Shown here: positions 11,761 through 22,866 of the stretch, piece after piece
Position numbering within the stretch: position 1 is the first letter of the stretch
Layout: each line of letters opens with the position of its first letter
Source of the DNA: Blasia pusilla
Lineage: Eukaryota > Marchantiophyta > Marchantiopsida > Blasiales
Reading direction: 5' to 3'
DNA: 64,000 nucleotides
Assembly: GCA_050084515.1 (NCBI GenBank)
Contig: CM114272.1
Coordinates: 17,050,001-17,114,000 of the forward strand
Position numbers and translations under genes: made by a program
The notes under the pieces: model-generated
Seen by the model: only the letters and a program-made list of their open reading frames with translations
Told to the model about the DNA's origin: nothing
Database searches by the model: none

Positions 11761-12752
11761 AGGTTGAACAGATCAACATCCTCACAGAGCGTTCAAATAA
11801 TTATGGTATCACATTGTATATATTCTATAGGTTCATTTTTAGAAACAAAACACTTTCTTAAAGAAGCGACTACATCTGTTTGAGATGGTGGAGAAGTGAT
11901 CTTATTAATGTTTGTTTTGTGACTACCTTTCATTGGACTTCTACTTTACATGTTCCAGTATCTTGTCATGAAATTCATGGTACTTTGTTCTTTGTATAGG
12001 GAATCGGTCACACTGTGAGCTAAAACGTGTCACCAGCATACCTAAAAATGCTATCAGTTCTCAATATTGCATTAGTCTTAGGGTATTTCCATTTTGGTTC
12101 ACTTTGCATCCATGCATAATTTTTCTAGCGCCAATATTATATGAACATACTGTTCTATTCTTTCCAACTATTACAGTTCATTTCCTTCAACATTAGTTTA
12201 ACACTTTCAGTATGACTTGCTTATGATGATATGATAAGTATCCACAATTATCTATCTACAAATCATAGCACTTTCACATTATCTGCACATGTATGCTCTT
12301 GGCAATGTTAAAGTACTCTCTATTGTGGAATTCTCTTTACATTAAAAATTGTTATAGAGCATGACCATACTCATGCTACTTGTTTAACCCTTAGGATTAC
12401 TAATTTCAGTTGACAATCATTCACTTTGTAAACCCAGTGGTACATATGTCAAAAGCCTTCCATTTTTTTTAGTGTGTAATCTTGTAAGCAGTAGCATTGG
12501 TTGTTTGTATTACTTCTTGATTTTGAGATTGTAGTCTTGCCACACTCTACTCATGTTTAGCTTTGGCTATTTCACACACTTCACTTAGCAAATTTATATC
12601 TGTAACATGGTTTCTATTCAAAACTTCTGGTTCTATGGTTATAAGACTGTGCTCTCGCTATAGTTCTGTTATATTTCCAGCTTATTGCAGATCTATTTTT
12701 GTATTTATCTCACAACACACACCTCTGATACATTCCATTATTTGTGTTCTTC
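11761..12752. other. AT-rich spacer, nothing recognised
   Basis: AT-rich sequence without a supported gene. It may hold decayed 5' parts of helicase copy A, but I could not recognise Walker motifs on the minus strand. Confidence 0.35.
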
Positions 12753-13185
12753 AGGTCCAGCAGATCAAGACACATTTACCATCAAGGCGTCCAAATTACA
12801 ATATACCTAAATCTCAGGGAGATAGTCGAGGAGCAATAAATGTTGACATTCATTTAGATTATGGCCATCCAAACCAGTCTCACCACGTCTCTAGATCACC
12901 ATCAGTTCCACTACATGTATATCACAATATCTTCAAGGCACTCAGTGATTCAATAAACACATCAGTTCAATTGACAAGAGAAATTGAAGCCCTGCACAAT
13001 ATGCTAGAGGATGCTTGTCAAGAGATAGAGGAGAAGTTACAGAAGCTTCATGCACCTGAGTAGAATTTAAAGGCCACTAGGGAAGAATTTAAGGAGTTCT
13101 CAAAAGAGATAGCTCCTTTGGTTGTTGATCATCCCGAACTCAGACTTCAGCTACTTGTGATTCAGTCCATATTAAGGAATTAGTT
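12753..13185 (+). pseudogene. coiled-coil ORF remnant, right copy
   Basis: A plus-strand open frame reads QQIKTHLPSRRPNYNIPKS, a polar linker, HVYHNIFKALSDSINTS, LTREIEALHNMLEDACQ and EIEEKLQKLHAPE, then a stop and NLKATREEFKEFSKEIAP. The C-terminal half is a strongly helical, heptad-like stretch that could form a coiled coil. It is the counterpart of the minus-strand remnant at 7204-7530. The two copies face inward and enclose the helicase region. It is unlike any named family I know. Confidence 0.5.
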
Positions 13186-15050
13186 CCTAGGTTGATTCAA
13201 TGCTTATTCATGCCTTTGGCAATACATTACACTCTTTGAGTTAACGGTCACACTCAAATAGACTAGAACAAAGTTTTTATGATGCCAATTTCTACTTATG
13301 TATGTTTCATAATGCTTTTAGTTTTTATAAAGTGCTTTTGCAACAAAATTTTCATTCTATATGTATGCATGTGAAGCGTTTGTTCCCCTCTTCATCCAAA
13401 TGATATTATTCATTCTATTGAAGTCAATTCTACCTATGAAGTCTAGGCCAATCTTCCAAGCTGATTTTCTCTAGGCCAATCTTCCAAGCTTTCAATTCAC
13501 CAAATTTTCTTTATAGATGAGATGGTAGTGTATACAATAGTTTTGTTCACATTGCATTTACATCAACTAATCTCTTTCACAAAAGAAATCATAAAATTCT
13601 AGCTCAATTCAGTCTTTGTACTCCACGCTTCAAATACTCCGAAACTGAACATCAGTTCAAGCAGAGTATTCACAAATTTTTGGTATACACATTTCACTTT
13701 ACAAAAAGGAAACAACTTAACACACAAAAATTCCCATTTCTACCACATACCATTTACTTCCATATAATAAGGAGCCGTTTAAATATAGCACTTTCGTTTA
13801 ATCCATAACAAGCATAAGCCCTATTCAAGCACTACTATCCAAATATATCCAAATATATTTTTTCACCATTTATTCATATTGCAATAGATGCATACTATTT
13901 TTCTATTCCCTTAAATTTCATTTTCTCTTACCATCTAATGTGAATGAAGGGACAAAACTCAGACATATTGTTACTTTGTCTTATTGTATATATAGAGGCG
14001 CCTAAAATATTGTAGATGTTTGATATAGGAAATTTATTAATGTAATTCATCTATACCAGTTCAATGTTACCAGGAGTATTCATCTATAGTAGTTTCGTGT
14101 TACTAAGGGTTTCGGATGAACCTCCAAAGTCATGAACCAAATTAGATTGTGTTTATGTTTTACAAAAACACAAGCAAATCCCTTTGTTATAGTACAGTGT
14201 GTATACGCTTTCTGAGCCATATTGGGAGTGAACATAGTGTTAGAACATTAGAAGGTCCTACCTTTACAAATCTAATATTGTACCCACAAATCATCACTAC
14301 AGTTGAAGATTAAGTGTGTGGCTTCTGAATTTATAGTGAGAGAAATGTAAGGGTCAATTTCTAGAGTATAGCATAAGTGGATTTGCATTATTCTTATGTG
14401 ACTCACTTCAATGAGCGAGGTATGTGAATACTCTACAAGAATGACGGTATTGCCTACAACGATAGAAGTATCATAGAGACAAGTGTTGAGTCGAGTTATG
14501 GACTTAATTTTTTTTACTGGGCTATTCAATATGGGATTGGTTGAGTAGACTCAAATGTGAGAGACATTTGTTACTTCATGCTCATTTTGCTATTCAACTT
14601 CTATCGAGAGAGGTGAGACATTAGCAAGGGGTATGATGATGATACAGAGGCATTAATGGACCTCATGGGATATGATACAAGAGCATAGAGATATGACTAC
14701 TATATCGAGAGTTCTTTTTTTTTCTAATGTAGGTTATAATGGTGCGCCTAGAGAGAAGATGTCTAAATTATGAGAGCAAGTAATTATTACTCCAAAGATT
14801 GTTAAGGATCATCCATCATCCTCTTCTTCTACAAATGTTATGAGAGACACTTTTCATCTTTTGATTGATCCTAGATTGATTGGAGGTGGAGAGGAGGTGG
14901 AGTTCACAGTTCCTATGGAGTTCTAAGGACTTTTTTTCATTGATTATGTTGAAGGTTCTACATATTTGGATCAAGTTGGTTAGTGATATGTCTATCTTTC
15001 AATGATCCAACATGTATTTTGACATGAGGCAAACCTTGATTAAGAGTAGG
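13186..15050. other. AT-rich spacer, nothing recognised
   Basis: About 1.9 kb with no supported gene. A 21-base word is directly repeated at about 13440-13490. The part from about 14750 may be the eroded 5' side of the gypsy relic that follows, since later sequence is alignable by eye to gypsy reverse transcriptase. Confidence 0.35.
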
Positions 15051-15059
15051 AATTAAGAC

Positions 15060-15930
15060 TTGGTTGACGTTAGAGTAGTGGATAGATTCCCTTGAGAGTA
15101 TAGGTCTGAACAATTACGCCAAAGAAGAAGGGCCTGCATGGTTAGTGGACCAATAGTTGAATGTGTGGAGATTACGATATTATCAATCGACATACAAAGG
15201 TTGATTGCTATTATGTGCCTTCTTGCTATGGAGTTGTACATGCACAAGTCTTCAATACTTCTGATCTTTTTGTTGGCTACCACCAATCACCTATCTGTAT
15301 GCAAGATAGGAAGATGGTGTAATTTTGGAGGCTTTATCTTTCTAGGAAGGATTGTTTGTAACAATGGTGGTCCATACCATTTGGGTTGAAGAGCCGTCCA
15401 TGGTTGAGGTGCACGAGCAACATCTAGAGGAGGTGTCTCAACTATTCTAGTTACATGGGTTGAAGTTAAATCCAAACAAGTGTAGATTCTTTCGTGACCA
15501 AATTGAGTAGCTTTGTCATCCTATTTATCTAAGGGATACTAAAGTTAAGGAGATAAAGGTGGAGTCCACAATGTCCATTTCCCGCCCTATAGATGTGGAT
15601 GTGAGTCAAGTTTAAGCTTTTATGGGATTAGCAATTTGGTAAACTAGTATTGAAGGTTGTGAAAGGCCTCACTGCATTCGCAAAGGCACTAACTTTACAT
15701 ACTAGGCTTGACCAAGAGAGACCATTGCAAGAGCCCAAGGACAATTTGATGTCTTCATCCATATTTGGGGAGGCATGTGCATGATCGTCCATTCTAGCTA
15801 CACATAGATTGACGTATATTGGATCTACCAAGAGAGCTCACTTAAAGAAATATGATAGGAAGGAGTTTTTAGTAGCATATGTAAACCACTTGACAATACT
15901 ATAGAGGTGAAGTAAGATTCCAATAATGGT
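15060..15930 (+). pseudogene. degenerate gypsy pol fragment, same family as 19-26 kb
   Basis: Reading through many stops and shifts gives MCGDYDIINRHTKVD, then GYHHLSVCKIG, PYHLG, GLKLNPNKCRFFRDQIE, PIDVDVSQ, FMGLA and finally an RNase H-like YDRKEFLVAYV. The reverse transcriptases at 22.9-23.9 kb and 60.7-59.7 kb have MCGDYRPINR, GYHHLPMRL, GLKLYPGKCKFFYNQIEYL and PFMGLANFY in the same order. This is a third, much older copy of the methyltransferase/PHD gypsy family, or of a close relative. Neither the methyltransferase nor the PHD region can be recognised around it. Confidence 0.65.
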
Positions 15931-16069
15931 TAGTGCTAAACTATAGGAATCCTTTCATAATTATCACTCATCATAAGCCATTCAGATGGTTGATTGAGTT
16001 TCTAAAGCTTATAGAGAAGCTTCATTGTGAATAGCTAAGTCTATAATACCCATGCTAGCGCTAACCAAA

Positions 16070-18060
16070 AAATTAAGTCATGATTGCGAGTCCAAGGAGG
16101 AAAGAAGCTGGTGTGACCCACCAAAGTCAAAACCTAGACTAGGAAGGGCGGCATAACTAGCCTTGAGATTAAGGCTAGGCGAGACGCACATGTCTTGTAA
16201 TTGGCCTTAGGTGAGAAGGGGCGTAGCTACTCATAGGGACAAAGGCAAGGCAAACAAGGTTTCAGAACTTGGAGCCATGTTCCAAGTTAAGGGTGATAAG
16301 CAAGGAACATGTGAGTTGTTAAGATGGGCGAGACGCCACGAGACTAGTCACGAAACGCAAAGGACGCCAAGGTAACCACGAGACATAAAATAGGGAATTA
16401 AGATGGGTGCTAGCCATGTGATAGATGAAACGTGGGTCCATGCTCCAAGATGCATTTTGGGAGTTGAGAGTTGCATAATCTACAAGAAGCCTTTGGCAAA
16501 ACCATCTTGATGGATAACTACTCAAATATTAATGATCAAGGTTGCATACAGATAAAGCCGGTGCCCGCGGACTTATGACCATTCCTAGGATCACGCGATA
16601 GACATGTATGTAAGGGCCATGACACTCGATGTCTATGCGGGCACGGGTACCCGCAACCCGCACTCAAGCATTCCCTTGAGCCTATTGAGCCCATAAAGTA
16701 GACCCAAGCAGACTGAGCCCACACCCTTTTTGTAGCCTGCAAGCAACCTAACTATGTGTAGCCCACGGTAGGTGGGTTGGGCCCCCATTGTGCAGGCTCA
16801 AGCCCACAATTGAGCCCGCCATGCAGGCCTAGGTTAGCCTCCCCTGCGGGATGCGCACGGGCTACAAAATGAGCTCATAGATACTTTAACCGCAATTCAA
16901 ACTTTTAACCTATCCTCAAGTACATATTTAGTACCCCTTGTGTGAATCCAATGTACATTCTCCTTATTACTTGTACTTCCTAAGGATACACGGGAATAGA
17001 CATGCCCAACGGGTTTTTTGCCCGTGTTTTTTTGGCACTTTGATGTCTTGTGTGGGCTCTAGGAGCGGGAACATGTGCGAGCTTTGCAAGGCAAGGGTCG
17101 TACAGCCTATGAGCCCTTTCCTAGCCCGTGAAAGGCCCGGAGGGTGGATTGGGCCCCCATTAGACGCGCTTAGCCTTGGGCGTGATCGTGCTATGCAAGC
17201 CTTGAACGTGCCTTGATCTCGTTCAATGCGGGTCCAACCCACCGTGCAAGCCTACCGCAGGCTGATGTGGGATGCTTGTGCGCTTGATGTAGGCTACAAA
17301 ACGACTGCAAGCTAGTTCAACCCATGTCTACATTATGTGTGAGGCATGGTCATGGGCGGGTACCCGAGCCCGCATGGACATGCCCATCCTTGGGACGGAC
17401 ATAAGTCCATAGATATGTCCACGGACATGGACTTTGTCCATGTGTAACCTTGGCCTCATTCTCTTGAGCTTATAAACCTCATATATGCCCACACGCGGAC
17501 AATTTTGCGTCGATGGACTTATGCCCGTTTCGAGGATAGACATGTTCATGCGGATCCAAGTGTGGGCTTCATGGGCTCATATATCTGCGTCTCGCACCTA
17601 GGCCTACGCCAAGTGAACATTCCACCCTTGCTCGTATAGCCTCCATCTCATCCCCACAACCCGATGCCCATTTTTTTGCTTGATTTCTAGCCCCTATCAC
17701 AGACGAGATAGGCTTGTGTCAGGCCCGTACCTTGAACCACCCAAATTTGTCAAGTCGAGTCCACATCAAGACCGTAAGACACACGTGCCTAGCATGCGTC
17801 CAATCCTAGCTTGTCATGTTGTAGTTGTCCTCCAAGCCCACACTCGGCCCGCATCCCACAAACCCCACAAGGACATGTGGCAGAGTTTGAGTGGTGGAGG
17901 CTAAGTGCAAACTTACCTCCCCATTTCCTAACTTCTAAAATGGGTTTGAAAAATAATCCCATAAGCAAAGGGCCCATAAGTGAGGCCCAAAATACTCGAT
18001 CATAAGGGGGTAATTGGGCATAACTTACTCACATTTTCTCTCCACTTTTCATGCTTTTCC
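16070..18060. repeat. GC-rich palindromic dispersed repeat, large copy
   Basis: The base composition jumps to GC-rich. Short self-complementary words of the type GCGGGTACCCGC and CCCGCATGCGGGC recur, together with GGACATGTCC and GTCCATGGAC words between about 16550 and 17560. The same two kinds of module occur at 33.1-33.7, 38.6-38.9, 44.2-44.9 and 56.7-56.8 kb, so this is a family. Open frames here have the look of chance frames in GC-rich DNA. The element type is unknown; sub-terminal DNA of a hAT-like element is possible. Confidence 0.55.
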
Positions 18061-19289
18061 TCTTTTCTTTGAGAGCACCATTAGTTTTGGATTAGGACTT
18101 AAATTTCATTGGTGCCTTGAGAGCTAAGGGCTTTCAAGGTTGCTAGGAAATTTAGGGAAGTCTTTTGCATGCCTTTGGGGATAGTTAGATTTTATTTGTC
18201 ACCAACTTTAATATTTGCACTCCTTAAGCTTGTTGTGTCTTAAAAAAACTCTAATTTATTCCACATTAGGTGAGAGGTTCTGAGTGTGGAGTTCTCTTGT
18301 GTCATTGAACTTTTTTGATGATTTTGAGATTTTTGATTCATAGTCTGAAGTTTAGATTTGTTTCATTGGCTTTCCTTAGCACATGGGGGATGCGGAGGTG
18401 ATCAAGGAAACTTAACTAAGCACGCATATATTCCCTTCAGTGCTAAATCCTAAACCTAGATTCCCATTCTATCATTCACGCTTGTGTACATTCACCGAGC
18501 CATTGTCATGTCATCACTAGTTGTTATACTTCCGGTAGTTCCTAATCTTCACCTTTTGATTTATTTCCTTGGTTTAGTAAGAAATCTTCCTATTTTTTTC
18601 CTTTGAGTTACATGTTTAGTGGGGTTGAGTCGTCACAAGCGGGACATATCTGAATGGAGTCCAGTGATGACATAACAATGGCTTGATACAAAGAGGCAAA
18701 GAGTCAATTCTAAGAATGACTTTAACATGGCTATAAGAGAGGCATGGCTAGACTAGTTTTTCCAACTTACATAAGAGAAGAGACAATCTTACATTTCGAG
18801 GGATATGGATGGTTTCTATGACTACACCTTGGAATTGCAAAGATCTTCTATGAGAGTTTTTAAGGCATGGAATTATAAAGTCAATGCTAAAGAGTCCAAG
18901 AGGTTAAGTGCATTTTGTGCCCAACAAGGTCTTCACTTGGAGAGAGGTATGTCGATCTCAAGACATATAAGAAGGAGAAGCCTATTTTTGTAGAGATAAC
19001 TCTACTAAAAAGACTTAGTGTAAATTAAAAAAATGCTCAATGTCTTTTTAAGGGACATAATACTCTTATGGGAAAGATATTGGTAGTTCCAAGTGGATGT
19101 ATTTGGATTTTTTACAAGGTAGTAGTAGGACATGATCCTGAAGATACTTTGGGCTTAGGTTTACACAAAGGGTGAGGCATGGTGACTCTACTACGACCCA
19201 CACTATGTGTCATGGATGGAGCCGTTCCCAAATGAGGAGGAAGAGTCAGGAGAGGCTACTTCCTCTTTCACTAGTGATGTTTTAGGAGG
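18061..19289. other. upstream part of the gypsy element or unrelated DNA; no LTR found
   Basis: A 5' LTR and primer-binding site for the gypsy element should lie here, but I could not match this DNA to the recognisable 3' LTR piece at 25704-25895 or to the LTR at 56962-57570. The stretch at 18650-19250 has a faintly coding look and may be eroded gag leader. Confidence 0.35.
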
Positions 19290-20040
19290 GGTCACTCGTA
19301 CTGGAGCAGTTGCACCGTCTAGTCGGGTTCGTCCCAGTTATTTGCTGAGTTGAGGGCGAGCTACCACGGGGTACGGACAGAGAAGTTGCAGAGCATCCAC
19401 GACTTCCAAAGGCACCCGAGTGAGAGTTCGCGTGAGGATTACACTTGCTTGCGTCGGTTGATCAACGTCACTTAGGGGGTGACATAGGCTCAGGCTATCG
19501 AGTCATTGCACACAATACTAGAGCGGACCCTGCGGACACTGCGGACACGGGTGCTGGAGGGGTGCTTCTTATGAACACCTCTCCTATGTTGAGAGATTTT
19601 TTTAGGACCGCCGAGAACATTGAGCGCAACATGGCGGAGGAGAGCGTAGCCACCATGGGTTCTGGGCAAGAGTAGTCACAATTTCCTCCACTACTTGTGC
19701 AGCAACGTGGACTCCGAGATAGGTCGATTGTGGCACCACGAGCTCAAGGAGGATACCTGGAGGCCGTGCCACAGAGACCTGCGCCTTCATATGCGGCTCA
19801 GCAGTAGCCGCCTACTATAACTTGTTGGTCATGTGGTGGAGCCCATCATCAGCGCGATTGCAGTCGTCAGGGTCATGGACGTGTGCCTCAGCATAGAGGA
19901 GGAGATGGTGCTGCACCAGGAGGTTATCGGTGTGACTATTGTTAGAGGTATGGTCATACATGCGCCGGGTATTTCATTTTACATCCAGATTTACGTCTGG
20001 ACCGAGGGCCACAGAGGGCACCAGAGCGAGTAGTCGGTCT
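19290..20040 (+). pseudogene. gag of the gypsy element: capsid and zinc knuckles
   Basis: Capsid-like reading: LFAELRASYHGVRTEKLQSI, HDFQRHPSESSREDYTCLRR, LINVT and, after stops, AQAIESLHTILERTL. This fits the retrotransposon gag pattern with a central Q-hxxESxxxY motif. In another frame further down are two zinc-knuckle-like motifs: CWSCGGAHHQRDC at about 19830-19870, and a second starting CDYC at about 19940 whose last cysteine is replaced by tyrosine. The frame change and stops show decay. Gag would form the particle and bind the RNA template. Confidence 0.6.
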
Positions 20041-20840
20041 GGGTGGGCCTAGAGATCGTGCACCACGTGGTCCCGTTGGGGGATTAGGGGCTGGAGTTGC
20101 CCAACAAGGTGGTGGACCTGTCCGTAGAGGAGGTAGAATCCCACCACCTAGATGCGTCGAGGGAGATGTCGGGCGTGAGGCTAGGGATGGTTACTCAGAT
20201 ATATATTTGCTACCAGCGCAGATTGTCGCTATGGCATTGAGATTACCTGATGTCGGATCCGTGGCATCGACATCATATGGAGCAGCCAGAGATATAGAGG
20301 ATCCTGGTTGGATGTGCGGGGTTGCCCAGATGGAGGCAACGGAAATTGTGACGCGTGGAGGAATGGAAACATACTAGGCTTCCTCAATGTTTCACGTTGT
20401 TTGAGGACCCCATCGATGGGTTTTAATGAGTTCCAGTTGGTGATGTTGTTGGTTGCATTGGCGATAGGAGAAGCAAGTTTGACGACTCCTATTGTTGATG
20501 CTCAAGAGGGGCATATGTCGAGCAGGTTGTTGGGCGCGGCCACCATTGTATACCACGCTCCTTATTTTTTGCTTCCGATGTTATGACGTTAGGGGGTACG
20601 CCCGCCAAGGCTTTTTGGCTGGCTGCTACGTTATGTGAGCATGGAGTTGGAGTTCTTGCATCACATTCAGAGGAGGTGATGGACCTGCCCTTGGAGCGGA
20701 TGCTCGTGTCGTCCACGTAAGATTCACGGCAAGCTGCGACTGCTAGGATGGCGGGGATGCCCGCTAGACCCGCGATAGAGCGTGCCATGGCTTCTCCTGG
20801 TGTTGTGTTGCTGGATAAGCGAGGAGAGGTCTTCTAGTTG

Positions 20841-21590
20841 GTGAGTCTCGGAGGTAGAGCTTTTAGTCCACAGCGCGTCTTGTTGAATTGAGGAGCGCAA
20901 CTCTTGATGTTGGGGAAAGCGCCATTCAGAGGATTAGGCTTGACGAGAGCCAATATGGAGCGTTGTCCATTCCGAATACAGACATCCTTGGGTGGAGCGA
21001 GTACCACACAATATATCACCCGATAGGAGGTTGTGGTGAGGTTTTGCCCGGGACATCCTACAGATGAGTACGTGGTGCAAGCCAAGGCGATAGTGACTGA
21101 TGTAGAGTCCTACGCGTCTTGGTTGGTAGAGCAGTGTTAAATTCGATGGGGTCTTCCCTGGATTACTGGGAGGAGTCAACGTCCTACAGACCAGAATGGC
21201 AGTCAAGTGATGGGCGCCTTACCTCATTTCACAGGTGCAGTGATTGAGCGACGGCCAGGAGAGGTGGCGACCTTAGCAACATTTAGTAGTGCCATCACTT
21301 GGCCTAGTGATTTGATTGAGGGACATGTCCATGTAGAGGATACTACCGTTCTTGACATTTCTATGGAGAGGGGTGTTATGGTAGCCGCATCATTCCGTGG
21401 AGGAGAGGTGCCGTTGTGGGGCTCGACTGAGGAGCTTCAATGATTGGCAGATGAGCACATGCAGACCGTGTGGAGCGAGGTGTTTGTAATGGAGCGTGAC
21501 GGGCATGAGGAACCCGAAGAAGCAAGGAGTGCTACAATGACACCCTTGGATACCACACCCATTATGTGGTATATCCCGAAGGAGGGTATT
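20841..21590 (+). pseudogene. aspartic protease and linker upstream of the methyltransferase
   Basis: One frame starting at 20841 runs 750 bases into the methyltransferase, broken by stops at 20889, 21024, 21135, 21441 and 21591. The protease signature appears as VLLN, stop, GAQLLMLGKAPFRGLGL, where retroviral-type proteases have hhhDSGA and a following hydrophobic strand; the catalytic Asp is now Asn. The later part (SYASWLVEQC, VMGALPHFTGAVIERRPGE, DLIEGHVHVEDTTVLD) is unrecognised. It may be an N-terminal extension of the methyltransferase or a spacer. Continuity of frame supports one polyprotein. Confidence 0.55.
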
Positions 21591-22570
21591 TGAGTGTTAG
21601 ATCTCTTTGGAGGGATAAGCACCGGGTTAGATATTGTTTTGCACGCAGGAGTGCAAGTGCAGCAGTACCTGTATGTGGAGAGTGATGATGTTGCAAGCCG
21701 CGTCTCACTATGACATGTGGCGCAGTTATGCCTACGTTTTCCCGACCTATTGTGTGTGTCCGTGGTACAGGGGTACCAGAGTTCCCTACCGAGGGATATT
21801 TTGTTGCTGGGGGCGCAGGACTTAGAGCGGGTAGGGACCATTGATTTGGTCATTGCTGATTGGCCATGTCAAGGCCAATCGAGTGTTGGACGAGGCAGCG
21901 GGTTGGCTAACACTCGGTCCACGTTATTTTGGGAGATGTTGAGGGTCTTACGGCAATTGCAAAAGCACCAGTCTCGTTCTCCAGCCTACATTGTGGAGAA
22001 TGTGCCGATCTTAGGAGACTCTAGGTCACGGGTGGTGATGAGTGCTCAACAAGTGCGTGCCTGGATCGGCCCAACAGTGTTCTTGGATGCGACGAGTGTA
22101 GGTTCTAGAGCCCATCGCGCGCGTCTATGGTGGACCAACTTGGTGCCCCATGTAGTGTTACGGAGGGCGTATGCGAGAGTGGAGCGCCCCTCCCATTTGT
22201 TAGTGGTTCCATTCAGGATCCAGGTCCTCGATCACATGCAGTGAGGCACGATGATCAACCATCGTTGATTGTGGTCAAGAGGGTAGGCAGGCCGCGGGCA
22301 ACCTTGCCCACGTTTGTGAGTTTTCCCACTTCCTATGCATACAAGGAGGCCGGTCCTGGCTTGGTTTGGGATGACCAGGTTCAGCGGTTGATGGAGCCCA
22401 ACACCGACGAGAGAGAGCGAGCGATGGGATTTCCCACAGGAGTGACGGCAGTACCGTGAGTGTTAGAGGCATCATGACGCCATGTCTTGGGTCAGGCGAT
22501 GGACCTAAAATGCTTGATATCGATCTTTAGCTTGGGAGTGGCTAAGCAGCGTCGGATAAGATCACACTAG
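21591..22570 (+). pseudogene. DNA (cytosine-5) methyltransferase domain inside the gypsy element
   Basis: C5 methyltransferases move a methyl group from S-adenosylmethionine to cytosine C5. In order: VLDLFGGISTGLD (motif I, SAM binding, 21594 on), YLYVESDD (motif II-like), DLVIADWPCQGQS (motif IV; the catalytic Cys is present, PPC is changed to WPC), AYIVENVPIL (motif VI, ENV), SRAHRARLWWTN (motif VIII, RxRxxxW type). After a frameshift near 22190-22240 come ERERAMGFPTGVT and a motif X-like RHVLGQAMD, ending at 22570. Length is about 325 residues, a bare catalytic domain without regulatory parts. The ERExxMGFP block resembles the DNMT3/DRM group more than MET1/CMT (inference). Stops at 21591, 21711, 22457 and 22475 plus the shift make it non-functional here. 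It lies between protease and RT, in frame with the protease. Confidence 0.85.
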
Positions 22571-22866
22571 TTGCGTTGGTGAGCCCCATGCCTACCGAGA
22601 CGGTGGAGGCAATGGCTAGGGGCGAGACCCAAGGAGATCTACACACCAGGGGAGATCCGGAGAGACACCCTTGGAATTCTTGGGATGTTTTGCAGGTACG
22701 CTAAGAGATGATAGCCACAACATCAAGCGTGGTTCCGGGCACTGCACGAGGAGGAGATCAGAGTTTGCAGTTTGCTGTAGGAGAGCGACCGAGTGTTGTT
22801 GTTCGAGACGGGGTTGCACCATAGCAACCACCGATACCCGCGCCGGAGAGTCTTATTGTAGTCACG
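22571..22866 (+). other. methyltransferase-RT linker of the gypsy element
   Basis: No motif is recognised. Part of it (about 22600-22700) is alignable by eye with 60920-60830 on the minus strand (shared words such as GGGGCGAGAC), so the linker is shared by both copies and copy 2 breaks off just downstream of where its methyltransferase would end. Confidence 0.5.

Noticed and set aside
21591-22570. Host DRM or DNMT gene captured by chance next to a retrotransposon
   Set aside because: The domain is in frame with the protease remnant and its downstream linker is shared with copy 2, so it is more likely an element domain; a single-copy capture is not fully excluded.
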